This document shows positions 1-6,786 of a stretch of 15,118 nucleotides of DNA, piece after piece (within the stretch, counting starts at the first letter, position 1; each line of letters opens with the position of its first letter). The notes under the pieces are model-generated. The model saw nothing but the letters and a program-made list of their open reading frames with translations, was not told where the DNA came from and did not search any database. Origin of the DNA: Muribaculaceae bacterium (GTDB lineage Bacteria > Bacteroidota > Bacteroidia > Bacteroidales > Muribaculaceae); the NCBI GenBank assembly GCA_029056365.1, contig JAIDBM010000318.1:1-15118 (forward strand). The letters are read 5' to 3'. Made by a program: the position numbers and the translations under genes.

Positions 1-140
1 AATAGCCAGGGTAATGCATAATTTTAGACCAGAGAACCATAGGTCTATAGATTTTCTCTGGTTCTCTGGTCTTAAAATTGACATAGCCTATTTCTTCCCA
101 CAAAATCCCTTTTGACCTCCGTGGAAAGCCGCCCGGACAA
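1..140. repeat. Left 140-bp direct repeat bracketing the Rhs island
   Basis: This segment matches 2164-2303 base for base with about 8 mismatches and no length change. It contains a hairpin with a perfect 14-bp stem: AGACCAGAGAACCA at 26-39 and its complement at 59-72, with a 19-nt loop. In the right-hand copy the repeat runs on into a GC-rich palindrome (2307-2330). Here the match stops at 140 and the 3' end of the small membrane-protein gene follows, so the palindrome has been lost or displaced. The left edge is cut by the window, so the repeat may extend further. It could have arisen by duplication of an array unit, or by insertion of the island into an array. Confidence 0.9.
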
Positions 141-149
141 GCCCTAAGC

Positions 150-542
150 TCAATAGCCGTAAATCCATTGTTCATATTTAAGGTCACTCCATAATATTGT
201 CAAAATGGTCAATACGAGCAGTACTTCTATAATAACGATTAGTCTATTAGAGAACACTCGCTTTACAAAAAAATGATTTATTATTACAAAAACAAGAACA
301 GACAATATCGTCTGAGCAACACTCAAAACCCATCCCACTGGTTTAACAGCATATCGAATATCTAACGCAAAAAAATTTATGATATACAGGTATGCGCTGA
401 TTAAGTACAGAACAGCAAGGCGACTCCTAATGATTCGCCGCCTTTTTGGACTCGTATCTTTAATGCTATTCATCGATTGTGCATTGATAAACAACATCGG
501 AACAATGATTATAAGGAGTAATGTTGTAATAAAATTTTCCAT
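150..542 (-). CDS. Small membrane protein, putative immunity protein (longer paralogue)
   Basis: This is a 130-residue protein of no family I recognise. It has about four hydrophobic segments: residues 4-20, then around 42-60, 69-92 and 101-121. It is strongly hydrophobic with a basic stretch (KRRR) near residue 33. From its internal MNSIK (residue 24) it aligns without gaps to the 107-residue protein at 780-1103, about 71% identical, and the segment with VFVIINH and VKRVFSN is nearly unchanged. The extra 23 residues at the N-terminus add a membrane segment that the paralogue lacks. The paralogue lies directly behind an Rhs toxin tip, so by association both are likely immunity proteins protecting the inner membrane or periplasm; this is inference. 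It is preceded by a possible toxin remnant ending at 594. No good promoter is visible in front of it, so it may be read from the promoter at 1979-2010. The ATG at 542 is chosen because it supplies the first membrane segment. Confidence 0.7.
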   Translation of the reverse strand: MENFITTLLLIIIVPMLFINAQSMNSIKDTSPKRRRIIRSRLAVLYLISAYLYIINFFALDIRYAVKPVGWVLSVAQTILSVLVFVIINHFFVKRVFSNRLIVIIEVLLVLTILTILWSDLKYEQWIYGY

Positions 543-593
543 TGGAATGATTTTAAATGAACTATACTTTATAATTTAAGTGGAGACTTTTCA

Positions 594-749
594 TTACCTG
601 AAACCTGGTAAATGCAGGCACTTCGGGAATGTTCCTCCATTATTATTACCCTGATTCGCGCCTGTATTGACATAAGGAATACCCATTACCCGTAATATAA
701 GGTTTTCTGTCCTTATTGCTTGCTCATGCTGAAAATTTTCACATATATT
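594..749 (-). pseudogene. Possible remnant of a toxin C-terminus
   Basis: Between the two membrane-protein paralogues the minus strand has an open stretch of 51 codons with no early ATG. It begins after a TGA at 750-752 and ends with TAA at 594-596. The translation reads ...HEQAIRTEN..., then GIPYVNTGANQGNNNGGTFP, and ends CLHLPGFR. It looks like real protein rather than random reading, but I cannot assign it to a family. It is not similar to the end of the toxin at 1114-1953. Rhs loci often hold successive toxin-tip/immunity cassettes, so it may be the 3' end of a lost toxin that once preceded the paralogue at 150-542. It could also be noise. Confidence 0.3.
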
Positions 750-779
750 TCAACAGACATACAGGCACAAGTACTATGC

Positions 780-1103
780 TCAATGGCTGTAAACATATTG
801 TTCGTATATGAGGTCACTCCATAATATAGACAAAATGGTCAATACGAGCAGTACTTCTATAATAACGATTAGTTTATTAGAGAACACTCGCTTTACAAAA
901 ATATGATTTATTATTACAAAAACAAGAACAGACAGTATCGTCAGAGCAATACACAAAAACCATCCAATAGGTTTAGTACCACATCGACCATATAACGCTA
1001 AAAAATATATTATATATACGTATGTGCTGATTAAGTATAGAGCAGCAAGGCTATTCTTAATACTTCGCCGCGTATTTGGACTCATGTTTTTTATGCTATT
1101 CAT
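780..1103 (-). CDS. Small membrane protein, putative immunity partner of the Rhs tip
   Basis: This is a 107-residue protein with three hydrophobic segments, around residues 20-37, 46-69 and 78-98, and a charged end (SDLIYEQ). The start chosen is the ATG at 1103, where alignment with the paralogue at 150-542 begins (MNSIK). The frame is open further upstream, but that part would lie inside the toxin gene in another frame and does not match the paralogue. The start lies 10 nt behind the stop of the toxin gene, an arrangement typical of toxin-immunity pairs. Small multi-pass immunity proteins are known for toxins that act in the membrane or periplasm. The role is inferred from position only. It lacks the first membrane helix of the paralogue, so topology may differ. 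It depends on the toxin promoter at 1979-2010. Confidence 0.75.
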   Translation of the reverse strand: MNSIKNMSPNTRRSIKNSLAALYLISTYVYIIYFLALYGRCGTKPIGWFLCIALTILSVLVFVIINHIFVKRVFSNKLIVIIEVLLVLTILSILWSDLIYEQYVYSH

Positions 1104-1113
1104 ATAAAATTTA

Positions 1114-1953
1114 TTATTTACAAATATATACCCCTGACGGGTTCCATTCCTTAATAGACTCAAATACAAAACTCGGTATAGTCTTAAATTCGCATTCCAT
1201 ATGATACCCATTGATTACGTCCACAATGCCAAATGGAGTAGACATGGGAATATAAGATGGTACCATCTTTGGCTCAGAAACAGGTATACCAGCTTCTACC
1301 ATGGCTTTTTGTACTGCAGTAGCACAATTATTGTTGAATAAATCATATTCTGATTTAGCTGTCTTAGAAAAGCTTTTCCGCATTATCGCATCTTGTTCTG
1401 GAGTTGTAAATATCAGATACCCTTCAGTGAATCCAAAATTATTCTTTGACTTATCATCTTTACTGTCATCATCCCTTACGTTATATTTAGATTTAAAGAA
1501 ATCTTCAGGAGAATTCCATGGGCCGACTGCAACATCATTGAACTTTCTCCCTCCAATATGTTCTTTCGTAATAGGATTCACAACATTATTTCCATTTACT
1601 GAATAATATCGCCATTCGCCATTCTCGTCCAGAATCAACATTGCAAGATGTTGACTCGCGCCGGTCCCAAAATTCAATACAACAATATCTTCTCCGGTCG
1701 GATCCACTCGGTTCACCGGGTCTCCGCCGCAATATGCATATAGTGATATCGGATATGTTTTCTCGCACATCGGATCGGGGGTCGTAAACAGCGGAAGTGC
1801 GGTCGGTCGCCAGCGGGCATGATAGTCCATGGCATCGTAACCGGAAAATGTTATCAGTTCCTTGCCGCTGTATTTGCGCCTGTTCAGTCCGGCTCCGCTG
1901 GCACTGCCATGAGGCATGCCATATAATACCACTACACATGTCCTTCGTTCCAT
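1114..1953 (-). CDS. Orphan Rhs-core C-terminal fragment with permuted papain-like toxin domain
   Basis: This 279-residue protein has two parts. Residues 10-87 are the end of an Rhs repeat-associated core: YGMPHGS, YSGKEL, DYHARW, TTPDPM, YPISLYAYCGGDPVN, closing with VDPTGED, the usual junction to a variable tip. Residues 88-279 are the tip. It shows a histidine in SQHLAML (H102), an aromatic strand with YYSVNGNN, an acidic lysine-rich loop (157-172), and NNNCATAV with C210. The order His then NNC is that of permuted NlpC/P60 or LRAT-like cysteine enzymes, which cleave amide or ester bonds. That family call is by motif order only. Full Rhs proteins have over a thousand residues; here a stop lies in frame just upstream (1966-1968), so the repeats, export region and most of the core are missing. 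It nevertheless has a good promoter and an adjacent putative immunity gene. It may be a silent exchange cassette, a free-standing toxin or a remnant. Confidence 0.8.
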   Translation of the reverse strand: MERRTCVVVLYGMPHGSASGAGLNRRKYSGKELITFSGYDAMDYHARWRPTALPLFTTPDPMCEKTYPISLYAYCGGDPVNRVDPTGEDIVVLNFGTGASQHLAMLILDENGEWRYYSVNGNNVVNPITKEHIGGRKFNDVAVGPWNSPEDFFKSKYNVRDDDSKDDKSKNNFGFTEGYLIFTTPEQDAIMRKSFSKTAKSEYDLFNNNCATAVQKAMVEAGIPVSEPKMVPSYIPMSTPFGIVDVINGYHMECEFKTIPSFVFESIKEWNPSGVYICK

Positions 1954-1978
1954 AGCCGACTGGTTTTACGTTCGCTTG

Positions 1979-2010
1979 CAAATATAAACACATTTTCTTT
2001 GATATACAAA
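1979..2010 (-). promoter_or_regulatory. Bacteroides-type promoter for the Rhs-tip gene
   Basis: Read on the minus strand, TTTG (2007-2010) is followed after 20 nt by TATATTTG (1979-1986), matching the Bacteroides housekeeping pattern with its TAnnTTTG element. Transcription would begin near 1972, giving a leader of about 20 nt before the ATG at 1953. The promoter sits directly in front of a truncated Rhs frame, which suggests the fragment is expressed. Confidence 0.6.
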
Positions 2011-2163
2011 TAAAAAATCAAATATTTTTCAAATCAACAGACCACAACAAGCATTATGACCACATTTTTGCAATATAACAAGACAAACGTCAACCGCCAA
2101 CCAAATATGACATCGGTGAATCCGAGTAACGTCGGCGACCTCGCCGACGATTTGCACAGTTCC

Positions 2164-2303
2164 AATAGCCAGGGTAATGCATAATTTTAGACCAGAGAAC
2201 CATAGGTCTATAGATTTTCTCTGGTTCTCTGGTCTTAAAAATACCATAACCTATTTCTTCCCACAAAATCCCTTTTGACATCCGTGAAACACCGCCCGGA
2301 CAA
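2164..2303. repeat. Right 140-bp direct repeat bracketing the Rhs island
   Basis: This is the partner of 1-140. It lies between palindrome A (2126-2149) and palindrome B (2307-2330), so it is also the inner spacer of one array unit. Its 14-bp hairpin has arms at 2189-2202 and 2222-2235. A shortened relative of the hairpin block occurs at about 2811-2866, and single-arm relatives at about 2360 and 2598. Confidence 0.9.
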
Positions 2304-2810
2304 CACCGTCGGCGAGGGCGCCGACGTTACTTTCAATACCTTAGACCCGCAAATTTTCAAGACCAGAGAACCATAGGACTATAGACTTTATCAAGTTCTT
2401 TAACTCGCACTCATGAGTAACGTCGGCGACCCCGCCGATGAATTGCACAGTTCCAAAAGCCAGGGTAATCTTCTCACTGCATAGTTTTAAGACTATAGCA
2501 AGACCATAGCTCTGAAATCCGTGAAACACCACCCTGACAACACCGTCGGCGAGGGCGCCGACGTTACTTTCAATACCTTTGACCCGCAAATTTTTTGACC
2601 AGAGAACCATAGCACTATAGACTTTCTCAAGTTCTTTAACTCGCACTCAAGAGTAACGTCGGCGACCTCGCCGACGATTTGCACAGTTCCAAAAGCCAGG
2701 GTAATCTTCTGACAAGACCACAGCCTTTTGACATCCGTGGAACACCGCCAGAACACACCGTCGGCGAGGGCGCCGACGCTACTTTCAATACCTTAGAACC
2801 GCAAATTTTT

Positions 2811-2866
2811 AGACCAGAGAACTATAGGACTATAGATTTTCTCTTGTTCTCTGGTCCTCTGGTCTT
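2811..2866. repeat. Imperfect copy of the AGACCAGAG hairpin block
   Basis: AGACCAGAGAAC is followed by a spacer with ATAGGACTATAG and then by TTGTTCTCTGGTCCTCTGGTCTTA. The right arm is partly duplicated (CTCTGGTC twice), so this copy has grown by a short slippage. It stands between two B palindromes with no A palindrome, so this array unit is rearranged. Confidence 0.7.
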
Positions 2867-2976
2867 AAAAATACCATAGCCTATTTCTCCTAACAATCTC
2901 CCTTTTACATCCGTGAAACACCGCCCGGACACACCGTCGGCGAGGGCGCCGACGTTACTTTGAACGCCGTAGAAAG

Positions 2977-3897
2977 TCAACCGGCAAGTACCTGTCGGCA
3001 CAGGTGTTCATGTTTCCGGCGCGTATACACCATCACCACATTGAACACCGTCAGCTCCACCACGAAGTATGCCCAGGGCACATTAAGCAGCAGGCACACA
3101 AACAGAGTAATGCAGCGCCAGTTGAAAGTCATGAAGTTCTCCCACTTGCACAAAGGGAAACTCAACGGCAGAAACACCGAGCGTATACGCCCGTACTCAG
3201 GCGATTTCTCGTCAAGCTCACGTACCACATTCTTCAGCTGCTGGAATGCCGGAGTGGCACGCTCCTGCTTCTGGGTATAACCCAGATAAAACCAGTCGAC
3301 CAACGACTGAAACCAACGTCCGTCGGCCCGGGCCTTCCGCCAGCGCTCGCGTACCTCGGACGATGAGTCAAGCTCACTGCCGCCCTTGCCCTTGAGAAAA
3401 AACAGATGTGCCTGACGATAATAATCGGCCAAAGCAGCCTGTTGACCGTGGCATGCACCGGCCAAAGCAGCTATAATCCATATCAGCCAAGGATGCTCAT
3501 GAAAAAATGGCACATCCCGAACCGTACGCAGACATATGGCCACATATATGCTCACGAACCATACATCGCCGGCCGCACCATCGAGTATACGGCCAAGTTT
3601 CGAAAACTGGCCGGTAAGACGCGCAAGCTGCCCGTCGGCACTGTCATAGCTGTTGGCCCACACAAGCAGAAACATACCCGCAAGCGTAATCCATATATTG
3701 CTGTAATAGAAACACACCGCTGCCCCAACGCCCAAAAACATCGAGGCTATGGTAACCGCATTGGGGTGAACCCCCAGCTTACGGAACAGCCATGCCCACG
3801 CAAATCCGATCGGACGGTAAAAACAAAGGTCGATATTCTCCTCCGTATCGCTCGACTTCAACGTCGAACGGTATTCTTCCGCTATTCCCTTAAACAT
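2977..3897 (-). CDS. CDP-alcohol phosphatidyltransferase family membrane protein
   Basis: This 306-residue integral membrane enzyme would transfer a phospho-alcohol between a CDP-activated donor and an acceptor with release of CMP, at the inner membrane. The family signature is clear: D85-x2-D88-G89-x2-A92-R93-x8-G102-x3-D106. The last aspartate comes after four residues (D111) instead of the usual three. Hydrophobic segments lie around 46-66, 68-83, 112-124, 137-151 and 262-291. The ATG at 3897 gives an N-terminus (MFKGIAEEYRSTL) and overlaps the stop of the upstream gene by 8 nt; the next ATG upstream, at 3930, would overlap by 41 nt. The upstream partner is a nucleotidyltransferase, so the pair could make a CDP-polyol and use it. 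In thermophiles these two activities are fused for inositol phosphate, and as I recall such genes adjoin in the inositol-lipid cluster of Bacteroides thetaiotaomicron. The actual alcohol cannot be read from sequence. It is the last gene of the operon. Confidence 0.85.
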   Translation of the reverse strand: MFKGIAEEYRSTLKSSDTEENIDLCFYRPIGFAWAWLFRKLGVHPNAVTIASMFLGVGAAVCFYYSNIWITLAGMFLLVWANSYDSADGQLARLTGQFSKLGRILDGAAGDVWFVSIYVAICLRTVRDVPFFHEHPWLIWIIAALAGACHGQQAALADYYRQAHLFFLKGKGGSELDSSSEVRERWRKARADGRWFQSLVDWFYLGYTQKQERATPAFQQLKNVVRELDEKSPEYGRIRSVFLPLSFPLCKWENFMTFNWRCITLFVCLLLNVPWAYFVVELTVFNVVMVYTRRKHEHLCRQVLAG

Positions 3898-4615
3898 CGG
3901 CACTGCATTCTGACAATTTGAAAAACTCATTCGCCTGCCCGAGATCATGCAGGTTGTCGATATCGAACGCCTTTGTGAATTCAAACGGAAGCACCCGTAT
4001 CGCTGTCCGAACCGCAAGTGTACGCTGGAAGTCGCTGAGCGACTCGGGATAATGCCCCGATTCGCCGGCCGCATCCATACAGCGGCGGCTTAATCCGTAC
4101 AGGCCCGCCGACACTATGGCGCCCTCGGCGAAAGGCTCTCCGCCATAACGATAGTCGATAATCTCTCCCGAACCGTCAATGCGGGCGTAAAGCGGACTCG
4201 CGTCATCGATATATCGGGTAAGACCCATCACCGACTCTTCCTCGCCCATGGCCTCGACCGCAGCTATATAGCTGCGGAATTCATCCATCGGGAAAACCGT
4301 ATCCACCGTCATGCCGATAAAACGTCCGTCGAGACAGTCGGTGGCCGCAAGCAGACTTTCATAGGAATTCTCAGTAATCACCGGATTCACTATGATATTG
4401 CCCCAGCGGGCGCGTAGCTGTTCAAGATACGGTATAAAACCTTCCATGCGCGGATTTGCGGCTATACTGATAACCTCGGCCCCGCAACCCTGCAAAAGCC
4501 TTATCAGACGACCAATCATAGGCTCGCCCATCACTTCAACCATCGGTTTCGGTGTATGTACTCCTTCCTTTACAAAGCGGCTGCCGTGGCCTCCGGCCAA
4601 TATCGCGTATTTCAT
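3890..4615 (-). CDS. Sugar- or polyol-phosphate nucleotidyltransferase
   Basis: This 241-residue cytoplasmic protein has the nucleotidyltransferase fold. The N-terminal nucleotide-binding loop is LAGGHGSRF (6-14), with K23 in PKPM and a metal-site aspartate in TVDTVF (D105). Near the C-terminus AFDIDNLHDL (D218, D220) resembles the second metal ligand of this class, and DLGQANEFF is a common ending. The family joins NTP to a phosphorylated sugar or polyol with release of pyrophosphate, or transfers a nucleotide in cofactor synthesis. The next gene encodes a CDP-alcohol phosphatidyltransferase and overlaps it by 8 nt, so I infer CTP is the donor and a polyol phosphate (for example inositol phosphate) the acceptor. 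Substrate is not proven. It starts 25 nt after the dGTPase gene ends. Confidence 0.85.
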   Translation of the reverse strand: MKYAILAGGHGSRFVKEGVHTPKPMVEVMGEPMIGRLIRLLQGCGAEVISIAANPRMEGFIPYLEQLRARWGNIIVNPVITENSYESLLAATDCLDGRFIGMTVDTVFPMDEFRSYIAAVEAMGEEESVMGLTRYIDDASPLYARIDGSGEIIDYRYGGEPFAEGAIVSAGLYGLSRRCMDAAGESGHYPESLSDFQRTLAVRTAIRVLPFEFTKAFDIDNLHDLGQANEFFKLSECSADV

Positions 4616-4640
4616 AACTCTATTTTTATCTTACTATTGA

Positions 4641-5984
4641 TTACACGGCAGGCAGAGTGCTGCCATTAAGTTTGCGGTATAGATTCAATGCATAAACATC
4701 GGTCATGGCGCTTACATGGTCGACAACGGCCTGTAAGCGGCCATACAACGTAGGAGCCGACACATCATACTGCCGGGGCACCTGCGACAGCAACAGCTTT
4801 GAATAATTCAGCTCCGGCCGCGTAACCGCATCCACCAGTTTCTCAAGCAGGAATGTGATTATACGGTTACCAGCAAGCTCAATGTCGACCACATCCGACG
4901 CACAATAAATCTTCTGCATCGAAAGCTCGTTGCATTGCGCATAGGCCTCACTTTCCGTACCGCTTATGTTTTTGAGAAGACTTCCCTGGAAGTCTCCGCT
5001 GAGTATACGGCTCTCATTCTCCAGAAAACATTCGGCGCAGCGCCCTACCAGAGCGCCTATCACACACGATCTGAGATAAGCCACCTGTTCATTGGGGTCA
5101 TCCACCCTGAGCATATTCTCCACTATCCTGTCGCGTCGCGGTGGCTCGAAAAACGCCAGCAACAGCTCCGTGACCTCGGCAGTGGTGATTATACGCAGCT
5201 TATGGGCGTCTTCAAGATCCATCACCTCATAGCATATGTCGTCGGCCGCCTCCACTATGTACACCAGCGGATGCCGGGCATAACGCAGCGGTGCCCCGTC
5301 GGCGCTTATACGTTTCAGGCCCAGTTCTTCCGCCACCCGCAGATAGCTGTCGGTCTCGCTGCAGAAAAAACCGAATTTGCCCTTGCTGCCTGCCAGCACC
5401 GATTCATAGGGATACTTCACAACCGAAGCCAGTGTGCTGTATGTCATGGCAAAACCGCCTTCTCTGCGCCCATTGAACTGATGGGTAAGAATACGGAACG
5501 CATTGGCATTTCCTTCAAAATTTATAAAGTCCGACCATTCGTTTACCGAAAGCCGGTCGCGGAGCGTACTTCCGGCGCCCTCGCTGAAATATGTTCCTAT
5601 GGCCTTTTCGCCACTGTGTCCGAACGGCGGGTTGCCCAGATCGTGAGCCAGACAGGCAGCAGCCACTATATCACCCAGATGGCTCAGTTCGCCCACCCAG
5701 CTTTCCGAGGCATATCTCTCTCTCAATGCCTGTGCGATATTGTCGGCCAACGACTTTCCCACACATGCCACTTCCATGGAATGGGTCAGACGGTTGTGCA
5801 CGAATATGCTTCCGGGCAAAGGGAACACCTGAGTCTTGTTCTGCAGGCGCCGGAAAGGCGATGAAAACACAAGTCTGTCGTAATCGCGCCGGAAATCGGT
5901 GCGGGTGGCATTCTTTTTGGGGTCGTGGTAATGTTCCAGTCCGAACCGCTTGTCGCTTATAAGTTTATTCCATTCCATCTTCAT
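4641..5984 (-). CDS. dgt: Deoxyguanosinetriphosphate triphosphohydrolase (HD domain)
   Basis: This 447-residue protein would hydrolyse dGTP to deoxyguanosine and triphosphate and so take part in control of dNTP pools. Family features are in order: RRLQNKTQVFPLP (45-57), NRLTHSMEV with H68, AHDLGNPPFGHSGE (113-126) with H114, D115 and H123, FEGNANAFRILT (156-167), and VYIVEAADDICY with D248/D249 completing the metal site. Length agrees with Bacteroidota members and is shorter than the roughly 500-residue enterobacterial enzyme. It starts 4 nt after the methyltransferase gene ends; a second ATG two codons later (5978) is equally possible. dGTPases of this group can also act on other dNTPs, and some limit phage growth, but nothing here points to defence. 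Confidence 0.93.
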   Translation of the reverse strand: MKMEWNKLISDKRFGLEHYHDPKKNATRTDFRRDYDRLVFSSPFRRLQNKTQVFPLPGSIFVHNRLTHSMEVACVGKSLADNIAQALRERYASESWVGELSHLGDIVAAACLAHDLGNPPFGHSGEKAIGTYFSEGAGSTLRDRLSVNEWSDFINFEGNANAFRILTHQFNGRREGGFAMTYSTLASVVKYPYESVLAGSKGKFGFFCSETDSYLRVAEELGLKRISADGAPLRYARHPLVYIVEAADDICYEVMDLEDAHKLRIITTAEVTELLLAFFEPPRRDRIVENMLRVDDPNEQVAYLRSCVIGALVGRCAECFLENESRILSGDFQGSLLKNISGTESEAYAQCNELSMQKIYCASDVVDIELAGNRIITFLLEKLVDAVTRPELNYSKLLLSQVPRQYDVSAPTLYGRLQAVVDHVSAMTDVYALNLYRKLNGSTLPAV

Positions 5985-5988
5985 TCTT

Positions 5989-6786
5989 TTACTTTCTCAG
6001 TTCCCAGAAAGCCACGGCCGAAGCCGCAGCCACATTCAGAGAGTCCACTCCATAGGCCATGGGAATCTTCACCACATAGTCACTGGACTCGATCACGCTC
6101 CTGTCGAGTCCGTCGCCTTCCGTGCCGAGTATAACCGCCAGACGTTCCTCGGCCCGAAGCGATGTATCGTCGATTCCTACACTACGGTCGGTAAGCGCCA
6201 TGGCCGCCGTACGGAATCCGAGCGAATGAAGAGCCGCAACCGTATCTCCGTCGATCCATGCCCATGGTATGAGAAAAACCGATCCCATGCTCACCCGCAC
6301 CGACCGCCGGTTCATCGGGTCACAGCTTGTACGCGTAAGCAGCACGGCATCCATGCCAAGCGCCGCCGCACTGCGGAATATGGCTCCGATGTTGGTGGTG
6401 TCGGTCACTCCGTCGATTACAGCCACTCTGCGGGCCGACGCACACACTTCTTCGGCCGGACATTCTGCGGGTCGGCGCATGGCGCACAACACACCCCGGG
6501 TAAGTGTATAGCCTGTAAGACCCGCAAGCACATCGCGCTCGCCGGTATAAACCGGAATATCGCCGCACTTTTTTATAATATCCGATGCATCGCCCTCGAT
6601 ATGACGCCGCTCGCAAAGCAGCGACAACGGTTCATAACCCGCATCCAGAGCCACGGCTATGACTTTCGGACTCTCCGCTATAAACACGGCACTGCCCGGA
6701 TCAAGGCGGTTGCGCAGCTGGGCCTCGGTCAGACGGCCATATACCGCCACACGCTCATCGGCAATATCTCTGACTACCTCAATCAT
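5989..6786 (-). CDS. SpoU/TrmH-family 2'-O-ribose RNA methyltransferase
   Basis: This 265-residue SPOUT-class enzyme would transfer methyl from S-adenosylmethionine to a ribose 2'-OH in rRNA or tRNA. The N-terminal part (about 1-115) corresponds to the substrate-binding region. The catalytic domain shows the three knot motifs: DTTNIGAIFRSA (129-140, N132 and R138), LAVILGTEGDGL (216-227), and IPMAYGVDSLNVAAA (241-255). These are well conserved, so it should be active. The RNA target cannot be told; RlmB-like and TsnR-like members look alike at this level. Its ATG overlaps the TGA of the SPOR lipoprotein gene by 4 nt, implying translational coupling. Confidence 0.92.
   Translation of the reverse strand: MIEVVRDIADERVAVYGRLTEAQLRNRLDPGSAVFIAESPKVIAVALDAGYEPLSLLCERRHIEGDASDIIKKCGDIPVYTGERDVLAGLTGYTLTRGVLCAMRRPAECPAEEVCASARRVAVIDGVTDTTNIGAIFRSAAALGMDAVLLTRTSCDPMNRRSVRVSMGSVFLIPWAWIDGDTVAALHSLGFRTAAMALTDRSVGIDDTSLRAEERLAVILGTEGDGLDRSVIESSDYVVKIPMAYGVDSLNVAAASAVAFWELRK

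Larger units (their letters stand above)
2126..2958. repeat. Left palindrome array (REP/BIME-like)
   Basis: No gene is seen between 2011 and 2976. The stretch is filled by two mirror-image GC-rich palindromes. Form A is GTAA followed by CGTCGGCGA-CC-TCGCCGACG and lies at 2126-2149, 2417-2440 and 2653-2676. Form B is CGTCGGCG-AGGG-CGCCGACG followed by TTAC and lies at 2307-2330, 2544-2567, 2759-2782 and 2935-2958. B is the reverse complement of A with one central mismatch, so A and B pair as inverted repeats 83-158 nt apart. Between them lie shared blocks: TTTGCACAGTTCC then AGCCAGGGTAAT after A, and TTTCAATACCTT then CGCAAATTTT after B, plus a CCAGAGAACCATAGG block. Copies at 2417 and 2759 carry single changes. 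The layout resembles REP/BIME elements, which are mobilised by RAYT transposases; none is encoded here. Short frames through the array are not genes. Confidence 0.9.

Noticed and set aside
1104..1211. N-terminal extension of the 780-1103 membrane protein to position 1211
   Set aside because: The extension overlaps the toxin gene in another frame and does not match the paralogue, whose similarity begins at MNSIK.
1586..1993. 135-codon minus-strand frame overlapping the Rhs tip gene
   Set aside because: It is an out-of-frame shadow; the Rhs core motifs lie only in the other frame.
2029..2879. Several open frames of 60-100 codons on both strands
   Set aside because: They run across the palindromes and repeat blocks, share repeated peptide text produced by the repeated DNA, and have no promoter or protein-like composition.
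2126..2958. CRISPR array
   Set aside because: Repeats alternate between two mirror-image palindromes at uneven distances, and the intervening sequences are themselves repeated rather than unique. No cas genes are present.
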